Shown piece after piece: positions 42,028-52,445 of a DNA stretch of 64,000 bases. This DNA is from Dendrolimus kikuchii (lineage: Eukaryota; Arthropoda; Insecta; Lepidoptera; Lasiocampidae). How positions within the stretch are numbered: position 1 is the stretch's first letter; each line of letters begins with the position of its first letter. Position numbers and translations under genes: made by a program. The DNA is taken from positions 11,743,401 through 11,807,400 of the forward strand of contig CM034405.1 of NCBI GenBank assembly GCA_019925095.2. The letters run 5' to 3'. The notes beneath the pieces are model-generated. The model made no database searches. It was not told the origin of the DNA and saw only the letters and a program-made list of their open reading frames with translations.

Positions 42028-43164
42028 CGAGACGCCATGACAGCTTGACGCGTTTTCGTTACGAAATGTCAAAATATTTATAAAATTCCTAAATAAAATA
42101 TGTTCATGTTGTTTTTTTACTGAAATATTAATATTTTGGCTAAAATAGACCATAAGGCACAATATAAACCTGTTTCTCAAAAAGTGAAACGACGTTGTTT
42201 CCATGGGATAGACAAAAATTGCAAAAAAAAATGGCGCTGCGATCGCATTCTTTTTGGAAACTACTAAATTTATACGATTGAAACTTGACATGACGGATTC
42301 GCAAAATAGATGGCGCTGCAATTGCAATGTAGACAACCATCGCTGTAATTCAATCGTCAGGTTCCCTACATATCATTCGTTACGTATTAGGTATTTCAAA
42401 TCAGGTTGGCTGAGACTTTTCTTTATATTTTGTCGTGCAGTTGTCTACACTATATTGATTTAATTTCTTTAGCAGTTTGTGGTTTCTTTGTAATTGTAAT
42501 GAATTGAACAAAAAACTAAAGTATTGAAGGTTTATGTATATAAAACACCAAAAAATTTTTTTATGTACCTTACATAGAGTTACTACCTAGGGTTTTTCAC
42601 GCGGCAAAGCCGTTGGGAAAACTCTATTATTATACAACTCTAAACATACCATGTCTGTAAATTAAAACTATTTAAAAAAAAACAACTGGAATAGACTATA
42701 TAAACGATGGAGTACACGACGCAATGTTTTCAGATTTCTTGTCTATTTGTTCGGGATCCAAAACTACTAGGACGATTTCGTTGCGGTATTCGCTGATCGA
42801 CAGTAAATTTTTAGACTTAAACTCTGCGCTACTTTTTATCTTGAGAACCCTGCGGGATGTTTTCTGGATATGATTAAAAATGGCCAGATTGAAAAATTAT
42901 AATTCCAATGTGATTTTTATTGATCAATAGCAAATGTAATGTAATAAAATATGTGATATTTTGTATCCCAGGAATCCCGCGGAAATTTTCCGGGGGGCGG
43001 TTTGAACTTGTTTGGGTGCATAAAAATTAGCTTATTCAGCTTACATTCTTTTTTAAGTGCTGCGATATTTCGTGTCCCAAGAATCCGTGGCAATGTTAAG
43101 TGAACCTTGACGAAGTTGCGGGCATATCATAGTTATACATAGAATAATAATGTAATATACAAAT
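42028..43164. other. no recognised gene
   Basis: Open frames of 66-122 codons near 41968-42463 overlap one another on both strands without motifs. A decayed CGCGGCAAAGCCGTTGGG near 42600 recalls Helitron-like ends but no body is attached. Confidence 0.4.
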
Positions 43165-43600
43165 TCTATCTTTAATATTATAAATACGCATGTAAGTTTT
43201 TTTTGTGACGTTTTTAAGCCTTAATTACGCAAGATATCGTAATGAAATTTTGCATACAAGTTGTCAGAAGTATAGAAAATGACATAGGGTGTCTTTTATC
43301 AAGAAAAAATACTTTTTTCGAAGGAGCCGAAAATATAGCACTCTGATCGCGTTTTATTAGCGCTACAGTTACAATTTACTAACAAATGTGTCGTCATCGT
43401 AACGACAGTAACAATGTAGTTTTAATGTATTGTTCTCATAGTTAATTGCACCTTCGGGTAGATGGCGTGACGTGTTTTTTTATTAGACATTAAGTTTGAC
43501 ATTTCTAAGGAGAGCGTGTTGTACTCCCAACGGCCGGACCTCCAATCTGTCTACAAAATTTACATTAACGCGGACGAAGCCGCGGGCAAATCCTAATGCT
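43165..43600 (+). mobile_element. Helitron-like repeat
   Basis: Begins near TTTAATATTATAAATACGCA (compare GCTAATATTATAAAG at 59563), passes AATGAAATTTTGCATACAAG, and ends ACGCGGACGAAGCCGCGGGC with a decayed AATCCTAAT in place of a CTAG end. The inner segment 43480-43552 is shared with 13199-13262. Confidence 0.5.
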
Positions 43601-44114
43601 TAATAAATAAGTAAAACCTTGTAAATTTCAATTTTATAATTGAAAGCAGAAACATCATAAAATTCAATATCAGTGCTTGCGATTTATTATATAGAGGAAA
43701 AATCTCATATGATAGGAAATTGAAAATAAATTCCAGTAAGCTTTCAATTACCTCAATCGGCAACGGCGAGTTTCCGAAGACAAATTTACATCTCGATACG
43801 AATACTCATGTATTTTTAGAGTTCCGTTGCCGATCTGGCAATTCATACTGCAGTGGAATAGTGACAAAAAAATAGCAAAAAAAGAAACTAATTTCAAAAA
43901 TAAAACTGAAAACCAAAAAAAGAAATATTTTTTGGCAACACCATAAATTCGGTGCAAAGTTCTTTGTGTTCTTTAATAAACTTTATGTTCTTTAATAGTA
44001 AATCATAAAAATTACCATGTGTTCAATATTTTGGTGTTGTAGCAATGTGCGTATTTTTTAATATTATTTACTTGGTAGCGATTTCAAAATACAGTAGAAA
44101 GTATTTGATTTTTT
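43601..44114. other. no recognised feature
   Basis: AT-rich spacer. The 69-codon minus frame (43748-43957) has no motif. Confidence 0.45.
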
Positions 44115-44412
44115 GTTTTGTGGGGTTCTCCCGCGATTTAAATTCACGCGAGTTTAGTGCCCAGTGCGACGCATAGTTAATATCGGAGGCGTCAATGTGC
44201 GAATGTGGCTCACCACCGTGTGTGCTTGCGCAGCGGCGGTCGAATATCGATGATCCACGTCACACGCACCCCAGTCGTACGCTTGCCATCGACAGCGCTA
44301 TTGTATTTCATAATTCTAGTTTGTATTCGTCGTTAATTGTATATAGTTTTAGTTACCGAAAATAAACGAGTGTTGTGTAGTCGGAGTATTTATTATCGCC
44401 ACCGTACCGTCA
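44115..44412 (+). mobile_element. possible solo LTR remnant
   Basis: A GC-richer block begins TGTGGGGTTCTCCCGCG and ends GAAAATAAACGAGTGTTG, then CGCCACCGTACCGTCAACA. A TGT start, an AATAAA signal near the 3' side and an ACA end resemble an insect LTR. No TSD and no second LTR are visible, so this is weak. Confidence 0.3.
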
Positions 44413-44864
44413 ACATATTCAGCCCCAAAGTTTATTTATGAAATCCTCCTAATATTTTGACGTCGGTTAAAAATTAGAGATGACTGCCATCGATAGGTAT
44501 CTGAAGGTTGAAAAATATTTTTCGGTGTACGTAATAGTATCGTTAACTCATAACAATGTTCTTTAATTATTTAGTGGCAAAACATTTGCTTCCAAAGTAT
44601 TATTTACGTGTCCCCTTTAACTTTTTAAGAGTGAAATAGAATGTCACAACCTTATTTCTCAAATATTCTTGTATAGCTATATATACGAGAAATAAGGTCG
44701 TGATATATATAAAAAAGACCGATGTAATAATAAGGGTCCCGTTTTTACCATTCTGCTGTTAGCTTAAAAAAGCATTCAATAAAAATATGTCATGACTGAA
44801 AAATTACTCAACAGAATTCGTTTAAACCAAAAGACGTGTTGCTGGGGAGTTCCTTGCCGCTTAT
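44413..44864. other. no recognised feature
   Basis: AT-rich spacer. AGAAATAAGGTCGTGATAT near 44690 and its partial complement near 44650 (ACAACCTTATTTCTC) form a loose inverted repeat. Confidence 0.45.
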
Positions 44865-44945
44865 TGTCCTTAACAGCAATAACACGTTGCGAAGTTGTAA
44901 CACGGTGTACATAGAATAGGAAGTAAAATTAAATTTTAACTTATA
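44865..44945 (+). repeat. short repeat shared with 11914-11980
   Basis: GCAATAACACGTTGCGAAG, GGTGTACATA and GGAAGTAAAATTAAATTTT line up in order with the earlier copy. The class is unknown. Confidence 0.5.
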
Positions 44946-45145
44946 TATACTTATATGCATGACCTTCAAAAAGTGTGCTCCAGTAGAACTTATTTTGAAT
45001 AAAAACATTTGAATATATAGCTGTATATGTGTTTGTATATATTTATCTCTAATACTTTTTAATACAAAGAATATTTTTTGCCGGATATATTCCTTCTAAG
45101 TAAAGTCATGGTATGATAAGGTGTAGTGGGTAGACACTTTTAACC

Positions 45146-45236
45146 AATAAGGCCGCCTATTGCATTACAGTGTTATAAATACGAGGTACATATTTTTTTG
45201 TAATTGTATATTTTGGTGTGCAAGAAAGTGTTATCT
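45146..45236 (+). mobile_element. LINE 3' UTR fragment
   Basis: AATAAGGCCGCCTATTGC and TATTTTGGTGTGCAAGAAAG match the end of the LINE at 47930-48362 and of 14791-14918. The AATAAA signal has mutated to AAGAAA, and an ATCTATCT tail follows. Confidence 0.65.
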
Positions 45237-45284
45237 ATCTGCTATTGGCTCTCAATTTGGAGAAAAAATACCTATCATATATGA

Positions 45285-45560
45285 AATACGTTTTAACCGA
45301 TTTCAGAAATAGGCGATTCTCATTTCGACTGTGTTATTTTTTTATCGTGTGCTTGCACGTGATTTCTCCTTCAATTGTGGATCGATTTTCAATTTTTGTT
45401 ATTCGTAAGTGTATCCTACCGAGGTGGTCCCATGATCACCAAGTCAGGAACTGATGAGAGGTTACCAGGGAAATCGAGAGCAGCCCTCAAATATTATAGG
45501 CACGTACAACGTATTTCATGATTTTTTCTTTTAAAGCTATTCAAGTATATTAATATATGT
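45285..45560 (+). repeat. repeat shared with 50434-50690
   Basis: CGTGATTTCTCCTTCAATTG, GATCGATTTTCAATTTTTGT, GGAAATCGAGAGCAGCCC, then AATATTATAGGCACGTACAA and AAGCTATTCAAGTATATTAA follow the order seen at 50490-50685. This copy lacks the GC-rich segment that follows there. Confidence 0.75.
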
Positions 45561-45834
45561 ATTACGCAGAATGTTTATTAAACTCAATAACAGATTATAG
45601 CGTTTGAAATTGACAGTTTAAATTCGATAAAAATGAACCATCACATCAACATCAACATCATTTCGAAACGCTTTTTACGATACCGCAATAAAATTTCCAT
45701 AACATTTGACGGCTTTGAACGTTATTATAAAATATTTACGAATTTGACGTAAATAATCTCTGGCAGTTACTTATGGATTTAGTATGTATATTACTAATAC
45801 TTTGAAAAATCATAATAGATTATTGTAGTTTTTA

Positions 45835-46141
45835 TCCGTGTGGGAACGGAGAAAGAATACAATTTTCTGCGGCCGGGCGGCCTGTCGTAAAAGGCGACAA
45901 AACAAAGCACAGCCAGGTGGTATGGAATTTGTCCGTCGGGATGGCTACCACCCCTGGTTAAAAGTATGCTGCCCTAACAACCTTGAGTTGTGTTCCGGTA
46001 TTAGTGGCTAGATCCAGTCTCCTCTCAGAGAGCAGCAGCGCATTTATAGCGCCTTTGGTGTTGCAAATGTACATAGGCGATGGTAACCGTTTTCCAAGAA
46101 GTGGACCGTCTTGCCTGTCTGCTGAGCTGATGCCATAAAAA
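45835..46141 (+). mobile_element. ~310-bp poly(A) repeat, copy 10
   Basis: Starts TCCGTGTGGGAACGGAG and ends GATGCCATAAAAAC with a short, decayed A tail. Somewhat more diverged than copies 7-9. Confidence 0.88.
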
Positions 46142-46559
46142 CATATTAGTATTTTATGACGACTATCCCGAATTAGGTTAATTATAATTTTTATTTATCC
46201 CTATTTATTCACAGTAAGACTTGTACAAATATTATTGCCACAAGTAACCAGCTGTTGCTCAGGGCTTCGCTGGCGTATATTAAAGAGATTAATGTTTATT
46301 AATAGTATCATTTGATCAAATTTTCAGCTCCCTTTACATCCACTTAAGGGTTGATTTTCCAAAGACGCCGAAACACGTGTAAATTTATTTATAAATATTT
46401 AATATTAAGCCTAGCGATTACCAAAATCCCTTTAAATATATCTATATTTTAACTTGTGGACAGCGCTGTGGGCTGCATTATTGATTAATATTTTATTTAA
46501 GTTGCAATTTTGTATCTAATTTTAATGTAGCTGTTTGTAGTTCCAATAAAAAAAAAATA
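46142..46559. other. unassigned; decayed Helitron-like pieces
   Basis: CAGCTGTTGCTCAGGGCTTC near 46262 and TTTTCCAAAGACGCCGAAAC near 46355 look like pieces of a repeat related to 7110-7440, minus orientation. Too diverged to delimit. Confidence 0.35.
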
Positions 46560-46745
46560 ACCAGAAGTAGTTATGCAAAATTTGGTGATTCTTACTTTGA
46601 AAATGAAATTTTCATACAAATTCTCTTTATCACCCCTTCAAGGGTCGAATTTACAAAAATATTTTCTTGAAGCGTTTTGCTTTAGTATGCTAGTCACTGA
46701 GGTCAAGTAATTATATACCTACGTACATAGGTATATAATAAATTA
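46560..46745 (-). mobile_element. Helitron-like repeat, inverted relative of 7110-7440
   Basis: Minus strand reads TATATAATTACTTGACCTCA, AGTGACTAGCATAC, then TTTTTGTAAATTCGACCC and AATTTTCATTTTC. The order of blocks follows 7120-7300. Confidence 0.5.
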
Positions 46746-46783
46746 TATCTTTCCAAATACTGTATGTACCACAAATATTTACC

Positions 46784-47030
46784 GACGGCCTCTGTGGTTG
46801 AGCGGACTAAGTCTTTGCCGGTCTACCTCAATGCAACGCATAGGCCCCGGGTTCGATTCCTGGTGTAGTAAATTTCGAAAACGTATTTTCTCCGTAATTT
46901 ACTATGGTCTGGGTGTCTGGGATCGGCCCCAGAGTAGTGTATATCACCCATAACACAAGCATAACTTGCTTAATTTGGGAATATACAATATGTGTGTTTG
47001 TCTGCCGATTATTATGATTATTATTATTTT
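46784..47030 (+). mobile_element. tRNA-derived SINE, full length
   Basis: The head GACGGCCTCTGTGGTTGAGC carries an A box (TGGTTGAGCGG, 46795-46805) and a B box (GGTTCGATTCC, 46850-46860) 44 bp apart, normal for a tRNA-like Pol III promoter. The body CTGGGTGTCTGGGATCGGCC, then ATAACACAAGCATAACTTGC, then GTGTTTGTCTGCCG is shared with 13361, 14489 and 60986. The end is an ATTATT-type tail. Confidence 0.88.
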
Positions 47031-47423
47031 AATAGCACTTTTTAATGCCATGTCTGATATATAAATTCTGAGCAAATTTATTATAGTGAATAAAAAATTG
47101 ATTGTTAAATAACCATAAACGGTCGTTCATGCTATGTCTAATCCTATATGACCGTTTAAAAAAAACCGTTTTTAAAATCTGAAGTTTAGCTCAATCTAGT
47201 TTCTACACAGCTCAACGGGTTTCAATAAAAAAATGTAGGTGTTATAATAGCTATTTGATCTTCAATTTATATGAAAATTTTATATTGATAGGAGAGTTCT
47301 GAATATATTATGGACATAAAGTCCATATGTCGCGTCTAGTCTTTAATATAAATAGAGTTTTACCCTAAGAAGTGACTCTATTTAACTTACACAATACTTA
47401 ATTATGTCTTTTATATCATACTA
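47031..47423. other. no recognised feature
   Basis: AT-rich spacer; nothing recognised. Confidence 0.5.
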
Positions 47424-47530
47424 GCTTCTGCCCGCGACTTCGTCCGCGTGGAGTAGTTAAAAAAAAGGAAGTTAAAAAAATCAATCGTGGAAGAAGTCGC
47501 AGGCGTATCCTAGTAATTTATATAATTGTA
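47424..47530 (-). mobile_element. Helitron-like terminal fragment
   Basis: ACTAGCTTCTGCCCGCGACT and TCGTCCGCGTGGAGT at the left and GAAGTCGCAGGCGTATCCTA at the right are inverted versions of the same terminal sequence, about 100 bp apart. This is either a fold-back derivative or two ends of a collapsed element. Confidence 0.45.
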
Positions 47531-47929
47531 AAATTTACAATCATATAATGAACTGAATAAATTATATTTAGGTTCCACTGTCTGAATAATTCGGGGTAAT
47601 ATAAATTATTAATCACACTTGTCGGAACTTTTACGCATGTACAACTTACCTCAAAGTTAGAAACTTAAAGGGCGGGTGGGATCATGACATAGAATAAAGA
47701 AATAACAGAGAACGAAGTTGTTGTGGTTCGCATGTATTATGAACACTTTCAAAGTAGGTACACAAACACGTCCAAAGTCAGATCAGCAATAAGGTAATGT
47801 AATTTGAAAAAGTTGACCAAGTTCTTGTCAGGCCACGTGCAGTAAGAGTTCTGTAGAGATTACAAATATTCACAGTTTTTGTAACATGATTATGGAGCTT
47901 TAAATAAAGAATTTAATCAGAAAAATCTC
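47531..47929. other. no recognised feature
   Basis: AT-rich spacer; nothing recognised. Confidence 0.5.
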
Positions 47930-48362
47930 ATACACCATACGTTTACGACATACGTCTGGAAACACCTGTAAATCTCTCGCGATTTTATGGTAAATCTTTC
48001 ACAATTCATGCAGTGTGCCTGTGGAATGCGCTACCTGTGAAAATCAGGTATGCCAAGTCTCTTCAGGCGTTCAAGGGACGTGAAGGATTATTAATTTATT
48101 ACCTCAGGCTCTAAAGTCAATCATAACATGTATATTTTTGTCTTATTTCTGTGTCTATTATACTTGCCATTTCAACATTTTATTTATATACTTTTTTATT
48201 CTAGTTATATTGCAAAACCTACATGTTTCACAATTTTTGTCTAATCCATCCTAAGGTTGTCTGGAAGAAATTGCTTTTAGTGATAAGACCGCCTATTGTC
48301 TTTTGTACTTAAACTTCTTGAATTGTATCTTAATGTTATGCAATAAAGTATATTCTATTCTA
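47930..48362 (+). mobile_element. 5'-truncated LINE with RT C-terminus and ATTCT tail
   Basis: A plus frame reads PYVYDIRLETPVNLSRFYGK, then SFTIHAVCLWNALPVKIR, then YAKSLQAFKGREGLLIYYLR, and stops at 48113. R-x-x-x-YG-KSF, AV-LWN-LP and S-x-x-FK-x-x are C-terminal blocks of a jockey/I-like ORF2, here without internal stops. The 3' UTR contains GGTTGTCTGGAAGAAATTGC, AGTGATAAGACCGCC and GCAATAAAGTATATTCTATT. This copy is the key that ties the orphan tails at 5231, 8318, 14791, 45146, 56441 and 63520 to a coding parent. Confidence 0.85.
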
Positions 48363-49189
48363 TACTTCACTGAATGAATCTCCTTCTCATTGTCGTTGAA
48401 GGAATTTTTCCTTTGGGCAGTTTTCTAATTCAATATATTTATATTTAAAATTATCAGAAATTACTAGTGACTGATATTAAAAAAAATAAAGAAAACCTGC
48501 ACCGCGAGATCTATCTACTATTACACGGTAATCCACTTAGGACACGTGTGACGTATATATTATAATAAGTTCCCTTAAAATAAGGATGTTTGAACAGTGA
48601 GACAGCTCGTTAATGCTGACTCAATTTGCAAAATTAAGTTCTAAGTAATTAGAATTGTATTTTTTAACGTTAGTTTATGTCGAAAAAAAATGTTATTTAA
48701 ACGATAACTAACGAATTTTATTAATCAATAACTAATAATTTATAATAAGAAATAATAAATAACAAAGTAAAAGATTGTGTGAAGAAGGACTTAAACATTA
48801 CAAATTAAATTAATAATAATAAAAAATTAAACAGGTGAAATATTGAAGATAATAGGATTTACGTCAGACTTTGATTATATCTGGTACAAGTTCCGTTCTC
48901 CATACATATAGTAGTTATATGTTAGTTATATGTGAATTAATTATATTTGATAGTATGAAAATATTTGGACTATGCCCAACATTGTATAATAAATAACTAT
49001 TATTTTATTGTTATATACACGGTATGCTGAAAATTCTAAAGGTTAATATCGAGCCTTTACCGCCATTTCATCATGAGTGACATTTGTATCTAAATATAAT
49101 TTGTGTTTCAAAAGGTATTTTAAACTATTATTTTGTTTTAAGACATTAAATTTTTGTTTCCGTAGGGCTTAATCTAACTAAAATTGAAA

Positions 49190-49192
<3 letters not shown>
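48363..49192. other. no recognised feature
   Basis: AT-rich sequence; nothing recognised. Confidence 0.5.

Positions 49193-49253
<61 letters not shown>
49193..49253. repeat. TA microsatellite
   Basis: About 27 TA units followed by CACACAC. Confidence 0.95.
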
Positions 49254-49954
49254 CTAATAAAATACCTTTTAGAACAAAAAAAATGTTTAAATATAAATGT
49301 CGCTAACGATAAAATGGCGGCAATGACTCAAATTAATCAAAATAAAATTTTATAAAATTACATTATTTTTTTCTCCAATTCTTTTAACCTTCTTTATTTA
49401 ACAACTGGGGTCTATGGTTATTTAAGCTAAATTTTGCTGTTTTTTAATTGGTAAGAGTTTCCGTGACGCCATGACGGCTTGTAAATGCTACGGGTAATTT
49501 GATAAATCTGGTCATTATGAACAATGACCGGTCTGTATATAATGCCCGTATCAAGTGGGCAATATAAATAAAACTGCATGATTAATCGCATTTCCAGGTC
49601 AGTATGAATAATAAATACCTTATCTTTGTTAATATAGTAAAACACAAATGTAAATAATATAGCAAGGTAACCAAATTTATCACATTTGTCCAAATAGAAA
49701 TAGAAGAGTATTGATACTGCCCGGTTCAAGTGATAAATTCGAGTTATCTCAAACTATGATTTTTAGTGGACCACGGGCCGTTGTACCGTATTAATATAGG
49801 CCAGTCAAAGTAATTAATTTATCAAATTGACCGACACTCTTGGTCATTATTCATATACATCGGTTTTCAATTAATACTGCCCCGTTAATCAAATTGCCCG
49901 TAACATATACATATAAGTGGTAGTTAAAAAACCGAAATTCAACATATTATTATA
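49254..49954. other. no recognised gene
   Basis: A 100-codon minus frame (49427-49729) has no motif. The region repeats short palindromic words such as CAATGACCGG and TTTGATAAAT without a clear unit. Confidence 0.4.
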
Positions 49955-50075
49955 TTTGAAGTTTCATCCGGGTAGGCAACTCGTCAGTTCCCTAATGTTG
50001 CAAATGTCCATGGGCTACCATAATCGCTTACTAACGGGCGGACCGTCTGTATATTTGTCTACAAAAAAATATAAA
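49955..50075 (+). mobile_element. LINE/poly(A)-repeat 3' tail
   Basis: TAATGTTGCAAATGTCCATG, then GGCGGACCGTCTGTATAT and CTACAAAAAAATA match the final ~100 bp of the ~310-bp repeat family and of the LINE at 51286-52030. The upstream part is missing. Confidence 0.6.
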
Positions 50076-50750
50076 ACATGGAATATTACACTGATTGTGC
50101 CATATCGTATTTAATTTTGTTACTCGCTACATCTATAAACTACTAATTCTAAGGCGATGTACATGCTCAGTCACAACCTCTTATACGGATGAAAGGGGTC
50201 AGTGCAAGGAAATGTCAAAACCACGCATCAATATTAAGCGATTAAGTTGGGTTGTTTGCTTGAGGCACAACAACTTCGGCAAGGTTCAAGAGAGACGTAG
50301 CCTTCGCATGTTTAAGTTAGGGATTAACCTCGTCCACTATTAAATTAGTACATTGCTGCGTTCGAGTGTTTTGATTCATTAGCAAGCAAACAGTAATCAA
50401 TGATATGTGTTTAAAGTTACTTTTTTACATTTTTAACCGACTTTAAAAATAAGGAGGTTCTAAATTCAACTGCATTTTTTATGTTTGTCACGCGATTTCT
50501 CCGTCTATTGTGGACCGATTTTCAATTTTTTCATTCTGAAAATTGATACTCCTGAGATGGTACTGTTGTCAACTAATCAGGATCTAATGAGTAAATCCCA
50601 AGGAAATCGAGAGCAATCCGCGAATATTATAGGCACGTACAACGTGTTACGTATATTTTTTTTTCTAAAGCTATTCAAATATTTAAGTAACTAAAAGGAA
50701 AATATTTTTTTGAGAAAAACAAAAAGAGCTGATGGCGCGGGCGGGAGCGG

Positions 50751-50760
50751 GGATAAAAGA
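50751..50760 (+). promoter_or_regulatory. candidate TATA-like box
   Basis: GGATAAAAGA lies 39 bp upstream of the ATG at 50799, directly after a GGCGCGGGCGGGAGCGG stretch. Spacing would allow a start near 50780. Prediction only. Confidence 0.25.
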
Positions 50761-50798
50761 GAAGGGAAGGATTTACAGGATAGATCGCCGCACCAGAC

Positions 50799-51011
50799 AT
50801 GCTACGAACGATGCGGCTTCGCAGCGGCAGGCACTACTTCCTCGTGCTCCTTTCTTCTCGTCTTGCGGTTTCTTCGACTAGTGGACCAGCTGGAACGGTA
50901 CAGCAGGTACCTTCCAGCATGCGGGTTGATGTAAGTGGGTGTAAAATGCGACACAACACGCAAAACGCGGCAAGGTTTGCGCGGAAACCGCGGCGCGGTC
51001 ATATTACATAG
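50799..51011 (+). CDS. unrecognised small ORF, possible first exon
   Basis: A 70-codon frame starts MLRTMRLRSGRHYFLVLLSS and is G/C-rich unlike its surroundings. Residues 12-22 are mildly hydrophobic; this is not a convincing signal peptide. At 50931 the frame meets GTAAGTGGG, a good splice-donor sequence after GGGTTGAT, so a 44-codon exon (50799-50930) is an alternative to the full ORF. I do not recognise the protein. An overlapping minus frame (50802-51083) and a second plus frame (50710-50934) also exist, so coding status is doubtful. Confidence 0.25.
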   Translation: MLRTMRLRSGRHYFLVLLSSRLAVSSTSGPAGTVQQVPSSMRVDVSGCKMRHNTQNAARFARKPRRGHIT

Positions 51012-51285
51012 TGACAGATGCGGCGAAAGAAAAAAGGAAACAGAGGCAGTGACCAAATAGGTCGGCGTTAACACGGACTTCAAGCGTAACTAAAAAGCAA
51101 AAATATACATTTTCTAGCGATTAATATATTTTGCAAATTTATTGTTGTTATTTATGTTTTACTTGGAACCGCCTTCAAGATGTCGTAGAAAATATTAATT
51201 TTCTGCTTTTTACTTACATACCTTTAAAGTCGGCTTTTATTGCCTGAATCGACCAAATTTTATTTTATAACGAAAGTGTCAAACA

Positions 51286-52030
51286 GGCAGACGGCCCGTA
51301 TAATGAAAAGTGTTTACCGTCGTCTATAGACGTTTACAACACCAGAGATGTCACCAACGCGCTGCCGGCCTCGAAGAAATTTTATAACACCCTTTTTAAA
51401 AACCCCATATTGTAGCGCTGTGGGAGAACCACAGCTGGGAGTTCATTTCAAATCTCGTCGGTGCGTAAGAGAAACATTCTAGAGAACTGTTGCGTAAAAG
51501 AGCGAAGCGGCTCGAGGAAGTGGGGATGAACGCTCAGCCGATAGTGAGCGGTGCGCTGGTAAAAAGAAGACGAAGGCACCAATCTGAACAGTTCCTTGGA
51601 ACACTCCCCATTGTACAGTTGGTCGGTAGAATACTTAGAGAAACGCGAAGTCCCGCCGATGCCCAAGCGTACCTAAACCGTCTGTGAGTATGAGATCATC
51701 GACGTCCAGGGGATTTAGCTGATAGGCGGGTACCCCCGCCCACAATTGTGAGCAGTACTCCGTATGCGGCCTCACCTGGGGTTTTTCAAGGCGTTGCCGC
51801 GGAGTGAAGTATTGCTTGGACCGGTTTAGCACTCCCAACTTCTTGGAGGCAAATTTTGCCTTGCCTTCGAAGTGGCCCCTGAACTGTACATCGGTGGTAA
51901 TGTCGACACCGAGGATTCTGGTGCTCCTTAGCATTGAAGCGCGTATACGAATGGGGTTTTCTTGGCAGAGAATACGCAGACCTGTGTCTTTGTTGGATCG
52001 AATTTGACATGGTTTTGTCTCCCCCACTCA
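51286..52030 (-). pseudogene. CR1/jockey-like LINE end linked to the poly(A)-repeat tail
   Basis: Minus-strand blocks in order: RILCQENPIRIRASMLRSTR, ILGVDITTDVQFRGHFEGKA, ASKKLGVLNRSKQYFTPRQR; shift; VRPHTEYCSQLWAGVPAYQL; shift; YNGECSKELFRLVPSSSFYQ, RTAHYRLSVHPHFLEPLRS, FLLRTDEI, then NELPAVVLPQRYN and FLKRV. These are thumb and C-terminal blocks of a CR1/jockey-like ORF2. At least two shifts break it. The 3' side (51386-51286) passes directly into TGGTGTTGTAAACGTCTATA, then CGGGCCGTCTGCCTG, the same 3' segment that closes the ~310-bp repeats. Confidence 0.82.
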
Positions 52031-52339
52031 GACAGATAACTTTTATCTGATAATTGAAAAATTGGCCATTAAATTATAAATATCTACTATTTTTGTTTAT
52101 TGCTAAAGCTTATTTGACATATTTCTGAATTAGAAAAATTATGTAAATTTCATTTTACTATTTAAGTTATTTTATACCACTATGTATACTGTATGTAGAA
52201 TATACTGTGTATCTATAATTGTTTAACATCTGTATAAACTATATTCTTGTAAACAAAGGTATTGATTAATTAATTGATTGATTGATAAGAATACAAAATG
52301 TTGATAATATCGCAATGAAATCGTAGTTTGAATGTCTTC
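52031..52339. other. unassigned; lone MITE end and ATTG tail
   Basis: GATAATTGAAAAATTGGCC at 52049-52067 resembles one end of the MITE at 17736-17922. ATTAATTGATTGATTGAT at 52268 looks like a LINE tandem tail. No body is recognisable for either. Confidence 0.4.
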
Positions 52340-52445
52340 GCAACGCCACGATAGTGAATTAGCAGAATTGGGCCTCTAGTGTTGCATACGTCTATAGCTG
52401 ACGGTAATAAATTTCGATTAACAAGTCCTCTCACTAGTATTGCAA
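52340..52445 (+). mobile_element. diverged LINE/poly(A)-repeat 3' tail
   Basis: CTAGTGTTGCATACGTCTAT, AGCTGACGGTAATAAATTTC and GTATTGCAATAAAAATA follow the order of the ~310-bp repeat 3' end with many substitutions. Confidence 0.45.

Larger units (their letters stand above)
50430..51240 (+). mobile_element. repeat with inverted ends and a GC-rich cargo
   Basis: Left end TTTTAACCGACTTTAAAAAT and right end, inverted, ATAAAAGCCGACTTTAAAGG suggest terminal inverted repeats of 12-15 bp. The first 250 bp match 45285-45560. The following 350 bp (50700-51050) are GC-rich, absent from that copy, and hold the small open frame described next. No TSD was fixed. Confidence 0.45.
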
